The position numbers and the translations under genes were made by a program. The notes under the pieces were generated by a model. That model had not been told where the DNA came from. It saw nothing but the letters and a program-made list of their open reading frames with translations, and made no database searches. Shown here in pieces: positions 48,301 to 60,758 of a stretch of 64,000 bases of DNA. The first letter of the stretch is position 1, and every line of letters starts with the position of its first letter. The stretch is from Plecoglossus altivelis (taxonomy: Eukaryota > Chordata > Actinopteri > Osmeriformes > Plecoglossidae), in contig BROE01000016.1 of NCBI GenBank assembly GCA_036571765.1, positions 18,146,992 through 18,210,991 on the forward strand, written 5' to 3'.

Positions 48301-51300
48301 AAAAATGGACTAAGGTATACCATCCGGTCAGTATTGTCTCCTTCTCTCTCCCTTCCAGCGTACTGAAAGACATTTACACACCATTGTTCCTTCGCCTCCA
48401 GCTGATCAGTAAAGACATTTAACATCTCTAGTCCTCTCTCTCCCTCCAGCGTACAGAAAGACATTTATTATATGTCTCATTCCTCCAGCGTATCTAGAAG
48501 ACATCCATCATGTCCTCTCTCTCCTCTCAGCGTAAGAAAGCCTTACCCATCCTGCTATATTGTTCTTTCTCTACACCTGCCTTCTGCTCCTCCACTTTTA
48601 CCATTTACCACCGATGACATTTCTCGTTCGTCTGGAGAAGTGTTCTAGCCATTCGCCTCTATCAAATATAGGCACACACATGCCAGCAACATGCACAAGA
48701 GTCACAGCCACACCCGTCTACATAGGCCTTTGGCTCATGCTTCACTTCACCCGTCCGCTGAGCCTGATGTTGCATTAGTGTCTCCTACACAACGAAGTCT
48801 CTTAGAGCTGCTTTGGCTCCTCTCTATACTGCATTGTTCGGACGCGTCCTGTTAATGTATGGATAAACCTTAGCGTGGCAGTGCGTAATGCTTTGTTGTT
48901 CTGGAACCTGCGTCTATGTGGTAAGTGAAGCAGTAGTGTTAATTGAGTGATCTGTATGTGTGTGTGTCCTCCCTCCTCCCTGCCTCCCCCTGCAGAAGGC
49001 AGTCTGAAAGAGAACGCTCTGAAGTACATCAGGTTACTGGAGGAGAGAGCGCACAGGTACCAGTGGAGTCTCATCTCGCTTCTCTCGGTTTTCTTTCTCT
49101 TATCTTTGTGTTTTTTTCTGTCGCTGTCCCCAGTGGTCTCCTCCCATCGCTGTCTGGTGTTTCTCTGTCTCTCACTCTCTCATCCTGTCTCATCCTTCCC
49201 TCCCTCTCGCTGTTGCTCACCTGTCTGTATGTGCTGTGCGTGTGTCTGTGGGTCTGGTGGGTCCTGGGGCCTGGTGTGTGCTGTGTGTGTGTGGTTGTGT
49301 TCTGTGAGCCCTCGCGTGGCTTATGATAGATGTGTCGCTGTGTGTGTGTCTTTGTGGGTGTGGTGTGTGTCTGTGGGGTGTGTTTGTGTCTTCGGGTGCT
49401 GGGTGTGTGCGCTGTGTGTGTGTGCTGTGGGTCTTGTGTGTGTGTTTGCTGGTGTGTTTGTGTCGCGTGGGCTGGTGTGTGTTCTGTGGGCTGTGTGTAT
49501 GTCTGTGGGCTGTGTGTGTCTGTGGGCAGTGTGTGTGTGTCTGTGGGCTGTGTGTGTGGGTCTTGGAGCTGTGTGTGGGTGTCTGTGGGCTGTGTGTGTG
49601 TCTGTGGGCTTGTGTTCTGTGGGCTGTGTGTGTGTCTCTGGGCAGTGTGTGTGTGTCTTGTGGGCTGTGTGTGTCTCTGGGCAGTGTGCTGTGTGTCTGT
49701 GGGCTGTGTGTGTGTCTGTGGGCTGTGTGGGTGGTGTGTGTGGGCTGTGCTGTGTGTGTCTGTGGGCTGTGTGTGTGTCTGTGGGGCTGGTGTGTGTGTG
49801 TGATGTGGGCTGTGTGTGTGTCTCTGTGCTGTGTGTGGTGTGTCTGTGGGCTGTGTGTCTGTGGGCTGTGTGTGTGTCTGTGGGCTGTGTGTGTGTCTAT
49901 GGGCTGTGTGTGTGTCTCTGGGCAGTGTGTGTGTGTCTGTGGGCTGTGTGTGTGTCTGTGGGCAGTGTGTGTGTGTCTGTGGGCTGTGTGTCTGTGGGCT
50001 GTGTGTGTGTCTGTGGGCTGTGTGTGTGTCTGTGGGCTGTGTGTGTGTGTCTGTGGGCTGTGTGTCTGTGGGCTGTGTGTGTGTCTGTGGGCTGTGTGTG
50101 TGTCTGTGGGCTGTGTGTGTGTCTCTGTAGAGTAAAACCCCACCTGCCCTTTTCAGCTCTCCTTCTCATCCCCTCCTGCCCAGCAATGTTGATGGCTTGG
50201 CTTGTGATGGTTCAGTAATGAAGCATCTTCCATAGACAGCCAGCTCACCCTGGACTGCTGTAGCAGGACCCAGGTGAGGACGAGGGCCAACAGGGATGCC
50301 ACTTTCAGTTTAGCTCAGCGGGACTGTAGGCTTGATGCTACTGCAGTTTGGGTTTGAGGTAATTGAATGGGCATCAGGCCACATCCAGACACACACGGAT
50401 CCTTTATCATTCATCTGTTTCTGCTCATCTGGTGTCTGTCACAGGAGACGTCCTGTCCTGGTCTCTAGGAGACGACAGCTTCACGCCACCCCGGAGAAAG
50501 GAAAATTACCCTCAAATGAAGTCTAATATAACTGTAATGCTGATCTGAAGGACCGCTGGAAGGGGGAGGGAGGGGGGGACAGGAAGGGGGGGCGGTCTAA
50601 CTCACGCACTTGTGAAATGTCTAGTTTCCTTAGAGACGGACTGTGTTAAAAAAGCAATTATCTCCTTCTTTCTATAGACCTAGACAGGATGCTGGGGCTT
50701 ACGTATCCTAGAATATTCCGCCGGAAATAGGATGTGACTCAGATTAGCTTTCATCTTAGAAAGCATTGAATACACAGTAGAAGTTTGTGAGTGGAAACGT
50801 CTCCTGTCTGCACACTTTTTACCCGTGAGTACTTTGCAAGTCTTCGTTTGTCATGTTAAGCTTCGTGAAACAGGACTTATGATCAAAACATCCAACCGTT
50901 CCCTGTGGGCCTGCGTTCTGTCTGCCGTGGAACAGGGGAACTTTCAGAACGTTCTCACGGCCCGGAGGCACGTCATGCTGATCAGCATAAAGCATCAACA
51001 TGGCAGAGGAACCCTCCCCTGGTTCCGAACCCGCACGCTTCACTGCCACTCCGTCTTAACGCGGTAAACCGAAGGAAACCTCTCCCAGTGCTCATGCTGT
51101 AGTGACACCAATCCTCTGGAAGCAAACACAGACTATCACCGTAAAGGTGAAACGTTTGACTTTTTAGTTCGGAGGTTAGAAGCTTCTTATTTTGCCCCCC
51201 ACGCTGTGACGGTGCGTGTTGATGTAAGCAGGAAGTGATGCCAGTCACCAGTAGGTCTTTCCTAGTTGGCATGTGAGGTGACCGCTGCTCTCTCTGATGT

Positions 51301-52820
51301 TACAGAGTTGGAGCCCCTTACTCTGATCACCTTGATAAGAGTCCTGCATTCAGAGGGTGAGAGAGGAGAACTCCAAAGAGAGGAGTGTGTGTGAGAGAGA
51401 GATACACAGAGAGTGTTGTCTAAAGAGTGTTTGCGGGAGAGAGACTGATCGTCTGACAGGACAGGTGTTGTGCAAGCCCACCAGACCATCACCAGAGAGA
51501 TACACCTACACTCTGCCACTGGTAGACAGGCAGGGGGAACACCACCAATTAACCCAGGGCCTCACCCACCCTCCCCCCACCCTCCCCCACAGCCCACACC
51601 CTCCCCCTAAGCCCACACCCTCCCTCCATGCCCCCACCCTCCCTCCATGCCCCCCTCCACCCTTCCACCCAGATTGTGCTTTTATGCTACTGGTTGTTTG
51701 TTGATATTGCAGCGTTTGCTTTGCTGTTTCCTTTGAATCATTCAGAGATGCTGAAGGTTTATGACAGCAATTCCCTGGACTGATGACAGGCTGACAGATA
51801 TGCAGGCAGACAGACAGATACGCAGACAGACAGACGGATATATAGACAGACAGATAGACAGACAGATAGACAGGCATGCAGGCTTTTAATGTGAGGGCTC
51901 TCTCGATTGAAACTGAATTTTCACACCCATTATTTTAGTATCCACTTAAACCCAGCAGAGAGAATGGCCTTGTACTCAACTTCAGCAGAAAAAACTATTG
52001 CCGAAATAGCTTGTTGTTGCCATGGTTTTTCGCCATTATAATCATGGCGTAGGAAGTGGGCATGGTGACTGCTGTGCCCAGCGAGAGTTCTAGACAGTTC
52101 CACTGTCCAGTCTGCCACACTGCTCTTGATGTTGTACAGGAGATGTTCAGTTCTAGACTCCAGAATAGAACTGGAACTTAGTGCTGTTAAAGACCTGAGG
52201 ACAAGGTTCAGAGAACAGTCCTCCAGTAGTTTTCTCCTCCAGCCCTCTGGTCCTCTAGTCCCCCTCCCCTCCAGCCCTGCACCCCTCCTGCCCTGCACCC
52301 CTCCAATCCTCCTCCCCATCAGCCCTACACCCCTCCAGCCCTCCAGTCCCCTTCCCCTCCTGCCCTGCACCCCTCCAGCCCTCTGGTCCTCCACCCTTCC
52401 AGCCCTGCACCCCTCTGCCCCTCCAGCCCTCTGGTCCTCCACCCTTCCAGCCCTGCACCCCTCTGCCCCTCCACCCCTTCAGCCCTCTGGTCCTCCAGTC
52501 CTCTGGCCCTCCAGACCTCCAGCTGTGAACAGGCCCTGTCTCTCACCTTACTGCTTGTCTTGGAAAAACGCTTCTTTGAAGGAAGCGCAAGTCTCGCTGC
52601 ATGTTCACCTTTGCGCTTAGGACAGAGACGACTTCTTATTTTGAGTTAAAAGCATGTTAAAGCACAACCTTTTGGGTCTCCAGTTTGATTTCTTCTGTCA
52701 TGTTGCGCTGAGAGAGAAGAGTCTTGCTGCAGGGACCAATCACCACAGCAGTGTCATGTGCACACTGTCTACTACAGACAGTGTGCACAGTGTGTTAACC
52801 CTATATGTGCTACTGTCCTG

Positions 52821-52853
<33 letters not shown>

Positions 52854-55800
52854 TACGTAGCTGTGGCTGTGCAGTGCTGGAGCGTGTGTGGGAGGCTGAC
52901 TTGGAGGCATGCCACCTACTCCTGCGAGGTTTCCACCTCCGCAGCCCTGGATGCAGTGGGCTGGAGGGAGAAGACTCCCCCACCGTGGTGGTACGACCCG
53001 CCCAGCAGGGATCCAAACAGGAGCAGGACTGCGCCATGCTTACCGCCCTGGGGGGGCGCTGGGGCCCCGACGCCAATCTTCAGAACTCTGAGTTCACCAA
53101 GGTAACAAGGGCGGCCGTGTTTCTGAATGTTGTCATGGCGTACTGTGGCTGATCTGGCTAGTACGGAGGATGGATATGTAGCTCTGAAGCTATGAAGTGC
53201 CCGTGATTTACAAACAGCAAATGGATTTGAAGTGCAGTTTTGGGGGGGAAAAAGAGACTATATTTATAGTTTCTTTTTGCTTATTTATACCGACTCACAG
53301 AATCTCCTGAAAGTGCTCCGTTATTTAATCAGGACGGTCATGAGAAAAGCTCAAGGCGTGCTTGTTTTTCAGACGTCATTTCTAGACAGATATTTTCACA
53401 ACTATTTGGTGCTGTTTGGTTCTTGCCAGATTAAAAACCACACGTATATCTTAGGAAATGTGGCTGGTGTTGACTGGAATTCTCATCAGTTTGTATCTTA
53501 CTGTGACATCATTCATGTGGTCCAGTCTTACCCAGTGTGTACAGGACTGCAGCTGTTGCAGCAGGCGGTCAGGGGACCGGTTGATCTGGGTCGAATTCCT
53601 TTCTGCTCTGGGTGTGTCTTCCTCGTACCAGAGATAAAGAGGCTCTGTTTAGAAGGACTCAGATACTTTAGTGACTCTCCTCCCTGGAAAGAGATTTGGG
53701 AATGCGTGTGTGTGTCCGTGTGTAGGAGTGTGTGAATGTGTGTGTGTGTGTGTGTCAGTATTCAGGAGTGTGTGAATGTGTGTGTCAGTATGCAGGAGAG
53801 TGTGAATGTTTGTGTGTCAGTATGCAGGAGTGTGTGAATGTGTGTGTCAGTTTGCAGGAGTGTGTGTGTCCGTGTGCAGGAGTGTGTGAATGTGTGTGTG
53901 TGTGTGTGTGTCAGTATTTAGGAGTGTGTGAATGTGTGTGTCCGTGTGCAGGAGTGTGTGAATGTGTGTGTCAGTATGCAAGAGTGTGTGAATGTGTGTG
54001 TCAGTTTGCAGGAGTGTGTGAATGTGTGTGTGTCAGTATGCAGGAGTGTGTGAATGTGTGTGTGTCAGTATGCAGAAGTGTGTGAATGTGTGTGTGTCAG
54101 TATGCAGAAATGTGTGTGTGTGTGTGTGTGTGTCCGTGTGCAGGACTGTGTGTGTGTGTGTCAGTATTCAGGAGTGTGTGAATGTGTGAATGTGTGTGTC
54201 AGTATGCAGGAGTGTGTGAATTTGTGTGTCAGTATGCAGGAGTGTGTGAATGTGTGTGTCAGTTTGCAGGAGTGTGTGAGTGTGTGAATGTGTGTGTGTC
54301 AGTATGCAAGAGTGTGTGAATGTGTGTGTCAGTTTGCAGGAGTGTGTGAATGTGTGTGTGTCAGTATGCAGAAATGTGTGAATGCGTGTGTGTGTGTCCA
54401 TGTGTAGGAGTGTGTGAATGTGTGTGTGTCAGTATGCAGGAGTGTGTGAATGTGTGTGCGTGTGTCAGTATACAGGAGTGTGTGACTGTGTGTGTGTCAG
54501 TTAGCAGGCGTGTGTGAATGTGTGTGCGTGTGTCAGTATGCAGGAGTGAGTGAATGTGTGTGTCAGTATGCAGGAGTGTGTGAATGTGTGAATGTGTGTC
54601 TGTCAGTTAGCAGGAGTGTGTGAATGTGTGTCTGTCAGTTAGCATGAGTGTGTGAATGTGTGTCTGTCAGTTAGCAGGAGCGCGTGAATGTGTGTGTCAG
54701 TATGCAGGAGTGTGTGAATGAGTTCTGTCTTGGTTTCTCCTCGAGAGACCAGAGATCTCCAGGACTTGACCCACCCTGCCTCTGACCTCCCTCCACCCAC
54801 ACTCAGCCTGACTTGGCAGGTCAGACAAGATATCTAGTCCCCAGTAGCCAGCGCCCAGTACTAGTAGGCCTGGGTTGAGTTAGGACAGATGTAGTCTAGC
54901 ATGTCAATGAAAAGGCTGTGAGGAAGGCAGGGTCTCAGTTGCTTGTTTAGAAGCAACATTTGTACAACCACAGCACATCCATACAGTCACTTATGGTTTC
55001 ATGAGGAGATGATCTTAAACGGAGACAATAACAACTACCGGAGAAAACTTTCAGTTTTTTCAGAAAACTTTCAAAACTTTCAGAAGATTTTCAGTTTAAT
55101 ACTTTCATACTTATCTTTTGTTGTGCTGCAATAACTGTTTTTACGTCTGCTTGCAAAATGCCCTCCTAGCTACTGCAGAGACTAACCTAGTCTGGGACTA
55201 ACCTAGTCTGGGACTAACCTAGTCTGGGTCTAACCTAGTCTGGGACTAACATAGTCTGGGACTAACCTAGCCTGGTTTTAATTTAGCCTGGGTCTAACCT
55301 AGTCTGGGACTAACATAGTCTGGGACTAACATAGTCTGGGACTAACCTAGTCTGGGACTAACCTAGTCTGGGAATAACATAGTCTGGGACTAACCTAGCC
55401 TGGTTTTAATTTAGCCTGGGTCTAACCTAGTCTGGGAATAACATAGTCTGGGACTAACATAGTCTGGGACTAACCTAGCCTGGCTTTAATTTAGCCTGGG
55501 TCTAACCTAGTCTGGGACTAATCTAGTATGGGTCTAATTGAGCCTGGGCCTAAATTAGCCTGGGTTAAATTAACCTGGGTTAAATTATCTTGGGTTAAAT
55601 TAGCCTGGGTTAAATTAACCGGAGTTAAATTAGCCTGGGTTGAATTATCCTGGGTTAAATTAGCCTGGGTTAAGTTAACCTGGGTCCTTCACTACCTAAG
55701 AATCTGACTCCTGCATGAATCTCTTTTCTGTTGTCTTTTCTTTCCCTGTGCTTTGTCGTGTCTGAAGCTTCTTCTAAACTGTCCCCAGGATGAAGGTGAG

Positions 55801-57471
55801 ACCTCACCTGTCTACCTCTCTCCTGCCTCCTCCAGCTAGACCACCTGCACCCTCTCCAGCGCACGCACACACACTCATATATACACACATACACACTCAT
55901 ATATATAAATACACACATACATACACACTCATGTATATATTTACACACACACACACTTAAGCACCCACATACACAAGCGTGTACACACACACTCACATAT
56001 ATACACTCATACACACACACACACACACACACTCAAGCACACACATGCACAAGCGCACACTGACACACCCACTGATATACACACACACGTACACATTCAA
56101 GCGCACACACATACACACACTCCGAACTAACCAAACCACTCATCAAAATATAACTGGGTTTGAAGGCCCTTGTTGCTTCTGGCAAGCCAGACAAGGTCAT
56201 TTTTATTTGTGATAAACATTTTATTAAGAATAAAATCACAATGTATTTTTACTAAATGTGTTTTTTCTGTTTAGCCTAAAGCCATAAATAATGTAGACTT
56301 TCAGAAGGTAATTACTCGTTCGTGTACTACAGAATTAACAGGAGGTTGTGAATAGAAAATACCGAGCACAATGCAAGGGGCAAGTTAATTCATTTTCCTC
56401 TTGTCAATTCAGCTGATGAACAATTACCCAGGACTTAAACTGATGAGACTGCATACTGCATACAGTACACAGAAGGAATAATTGCATTTTTCAATTATTC
56501 ATGAGGGCGGTTATCATTTTGTGACTAAAACACATGTTTCTTTTTGTTTTGTTTGCAGAAATTGGAAGAGTTTCTGTTCAGTATGGAGGAGAACCTCCCT
56601 GAGGTATGTCTGAGATCACGGGGGTCTCACTTGTAGATCCACTGTTGCACTCTGGGAATTGTAGTATTGGACCAACACCAGACTGATCCAAGGACCCTGC
56701 GGCATGTTGAACATAACCCCAGTTTTAAATGTGACCCGTGACCCCGAGGGTCGTCATCAGTATTCAGGGTTGTCTCTTCTGTGCAGTTGTACTCCCACTA
56801 GCAGCCTGCAGCTGTTCAGTCGCTCTTTACGGGCACAACATGTGGAACACCGCTTGCTCTGATAAAAGACCTCCAGCTTCTTAGCTCTGCACGTAGCTGT
56901 GTGCCAAAGGCCTGAGGGTGGAAGCTAGCCTGGGTGAACGCTAGCCTGGGTGAAGCTAAGGAGTGCAGTTAGCATGTGTTTGGTGTTAGCATGTGCTAGG
57001 TGTTACAATAGACTGGTTGTTAGCATTTGCTAGGTGTTAGAATGGACCGGGTGTTAGCATGTGCTAGGTGTTAAAATGAACTGGGTGTTAGCATGTGTTT
57101 GGTGTTAGCATGTGCTAGGTGTTAGCATGGACTAGGTGTTAGCATGGACTAGGTGTTAGCATCTGCCAGTTGTTAGAATGGACTGGGAGTTAGCATGTGC
57201 TAGGTGTTAAAATGAACTGGGTGTTAGCATGTGCTGGGTGTTAGCATGTGCTAGGTGTTAACATGGCTGGGAGTTCCTTAACCAAATAATTTAAATACTT
57301 GTTATAATGACAACATATTTGGCACAGTTGTCTTGGATGGGGGAGATGATGTCCTATTGCAGAGCTGCTCAGATTGCTCTCTGGTTGTTTAACATTTGTT
57401 TGACTGTTTCATCGACCAATAGAAACATGGTATTTTTTCAGGCCAGGTCCCAGAATAGAGCTTTGACAACC

Positions 57472-57506
<35 letters not shown>

Positions 57507-57755
57507 CAGGCATGCACACACACGCACACACACACGCACACACACACACAGGCGTGCACACACACACACACACACACACACAGGCATGCACACACACACA
57601 CAGGCGTGCACACACACAGACACACACACACACACACAGGCATGCACACACACACACACAGGCGTGCACGCACACACACACACATCCTTAGGGGCAGGAT
57701 GTCTACCTGCACCGGTGAGTCAGTCTAGACGGTCTCTTTACTGTCAGAGAGTGGG

Positions 57756-57796
<41 letters not shown>

Positions 57797-59619
57797 TTGA
57801 ACTGGGGCACAGTGTCCGCAGAGGGGCATGCTCTAATTATCGTCCAGTTTGCCCTCCAACCATACGTACTGCTTCTCTACCCTGTCCAGTCTCCCAATCC
57901 TCCTCCCTCGCCCTGTGCACACACACGTGCACACACGTACACACACGTACACACGTACACACGTGCACACATACATACACACACTCATCTCATCATAGTA
58001 GCTACAGAAGAACAGATTACTGGTATTTCAGTGTCTTAATGCTTCACTTTTGCTTCACCCTCCTCCTCCCTCCATCTTTATCTCTCCTATCCCTCACCCC
58101 CTCTTCTCTCTCCCCTCAACCCCTCTTCCCTCAACCCCTCTTCCCTCCCCTTCTCTCCTCTCCCTGCTCTCTCTCCCTCCCCTCTCTCTCCCCTCAACCC
58201 CTCTTCCCTTCTCTCCTCTCCCTGCTCTCTCCCCCTCTTCCCTTCCCTTCTCTCCCCTCTTCTCTCCCCTCTTCTCTCCCTCCCCTCTCCCTGCTCTCTC
58301 CCTCCCCTCCTCTCCCTGCTCTCCCCCTCTTCCCTTCCCTCTCCCCCTCATCTCTCCCTTCCTCTCTCCCTCCCCTCCCCTTCTCTCTCCCAGGATGGGT
58401 GCAGTGAGGCTACAGAGCTGACAGTACAATGTGAGCTCATTAGTGACAGACTAATGACCTTGGAGGAAGACCTGCAGACAGCTATGCTCAGCCGAGACCA
58501 GGCCCTCACCCATATCCTTTCACTACCTGTCTGTCTGCGTGCCTGTCTGTCTGCCTTTGTGTCTGTCCCTGTCTGTCTGTCTGTCTGCGTGTCCGCCAGA
58601 CTGTCTGTCTGTCTGTGTGTCCGTCTTTCTGTCTGTCTGCGTGTCCGCCAGACTGTCTGTCTGTCTGTCTGTCTGTTTGCGTGCCTGTCTGTCTGCGTGT
58701 CTGCCTGTCTGTCTGTTTATCTGGATCTCTGCAGTGTAGCAACACTACAATAACACTGTAGTCATAGCTTTGTGATGCCAATCATTTCAAACATCTGGCA
58801 ATGTGTGTCCATAAAAGACCAGATACTGTACTCATTTGTATTAATTTATGTACAATGTTACATTCCAGTTATTCTGCTTTACTCTGCAAACAGTGCAGAT
58901 ACATTTTGGAGGGGAAAAGGCTGAACTTGGAGTTATTTCTGATGAGCTCCCTGTATCCGTCCCTCTCTAAGTCTCTTTCTCCTGTCCTCTGCACATAGTC
59001 TTTCAAGGGTAAAGGAGGTCTGTTCAATTGGCCTGTCAATCACCAGGACTGAGATTAAGGCAGGGAGACAGAACCATAGCTGGGGTAGATAGTAATGTCA
59101 CCGCAATGACTGTCACATCTTAATGTCCTCCCTCCCTCCCTCCCTCTCTCCCTCCCTCCCCCTCCCTCCCTCCCTCCCTCTCCCTGCCCCTCCCCCCTCC
59201 GTTGAGTGGAACTAGGCAGGAGGAAATTACAATATCCAAGATAATGGCTCAAACGAAACTGTTGAAACTGATTCCAGCTGGCAGTGTATTATACTCGGTG
59301 TTAATTAGTGAGATGATTAGAAATAGATGGCTAGTTTTCCCCCTTGTTTCTTCTCCTTGTTAGTGAGACTTTCTCACGAGGAATGAAGATGTGCTGTTTT
59401 GGTGTTGAACTGATGTAGACAGAGAGCTTTGGGGTTCTGCTTTGGGACGTACAGGCCAGACTGTGTCTGGACGTCTCTAGTATTTAAAACAGTGATTTGG
59501 GCCTGAGTTGTTCTGAGCCCAGAGCTCTCCTATGTGTGCTGTGTTGGAACTGTGTTGTCTGCGTGCTGTGCTGTTTGTGTGCTGTGTTGGGGTTTGACAT
59601 GTTACATGTCTCCCTCCCC

Positions 59620-59661
<42 letters not shown>

Positions 59662-60724
59662 GCCTGTCGCTCTCTCTCCCTGTCGCTCTCTCTCCCTGTC
59701 GCTCTCTCTCCCTGTCGCTCTCTCTCCCTGTCGCTCTCTCTCCCTGTCGCTCTCTCTCTCTCCCTCTCTCTCTCCCTGTCTCTCTCTCTCTCTGCCTGTC
59801 TCTCTCTCTCTGCCTGTCTCCCTGTGTTTGAGCCTGTCTGTCTCTCCTGTTGACCAGTCATGTCGGTCGTCTGTGGGTGTGTCATCGTGACATGCAGACT
59901 TCCTGGCGTACGTTCCTCTTCCTGTTTCTTTGTGTTTGCACACGTCAGCAGACAGGCCAGGCTCCTCTCGCTCTCTGCCTGGCTCTCTTAGGATGTTGTT
60001 AGGGACGGGGAGGTTGCCATGGAGACTAGGAGACCAAGCCAGTCTTTCTGTAAACCAAGCGATCAGTAAACTGCTCTGTAAGAGAGGTTTGGAAGGAGAA
60101 CTGAGATAGTCAGGAGAGAGAGAGTGAAGGCCGCCATAGAGACACTGTCCACAAACATGTTGATATGGGAGAATCTGTCCACATGTGGCCAACGCAGCCA
60201 GCTACTCTCCGCAAGCCACATGCAGTATTCATGACACGCTCTTTACCCACTGGTTAATTATGAATGAGGACAATCTGTGTCCGTTTTGAAAGCAAAATGA
60301 GCCTTTGGGCCCATCTGCTGTGAATGGGTTCCTTTTGATTCACCACTTAAGACGGACACTCCAAACAGTAATTTGGGTCTCTGAGCAGGTTAAACAGCCC
60401 ACACTCACTGGTACCGCTGTCCTTTCTTTTGTGGCCTCATGAATTATTTATCTGGCCTGGTCTGTATGGGTGGAGCCCACTGAGGATGAAACGATCTCAT
60501 GAATAGTGAATTGAATGAGGTTAAATTGAGTATGACTTGGTGATTGAGACTCAGTAATCAGAGTTTGGTAGCCAAGTGGAAGAAGATTGATGACTTCATC
60601 AGCCTTTTAGTCTCTCTGGAGCTGCTATTATCATTACCCACCAGGAATCTCCTTTCTTACGCACTGACAGGCGGGTGGATCTACTGGAATTCTGTGTTTT
60701 GTGTGTGTGTGTGTGTGTGTGTGT

Positions 60725-60758
<34 letters not shown>

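Noticed and set aside
48947..50218. 423-codon open frame at the DISC1 exon 10 region
   Set aside because: It reads a GT-rich minisatellite; the real exon 10 lies in it in part but in a different frame.
53232..53735. 167-codon open frame in DISC1 intron 11
   Set aside because: No recognisable domain, runs into a GT minisatellite, and has no splice support.
55789..55795. Seven-base micro-exon (GATGAAG) between DISC1 exons 11 and 12, with good CCCCAG acceptor and GTGAGA donor
   Set aside because: Exons 11 and 12 both meet in phase 0 and align directly with human (EFTK/KLEEF versus TPLK/VLEEW); seven bases would break the frame.
58512..58528. DISC1 exon 13 extended to 58528 with a GT donor
   Set aside because: It is in frame but uses a weak GTCTGT donor in a repeat and adds residues not in human; the U12 signals fit far better. 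Kept only as the alternative.
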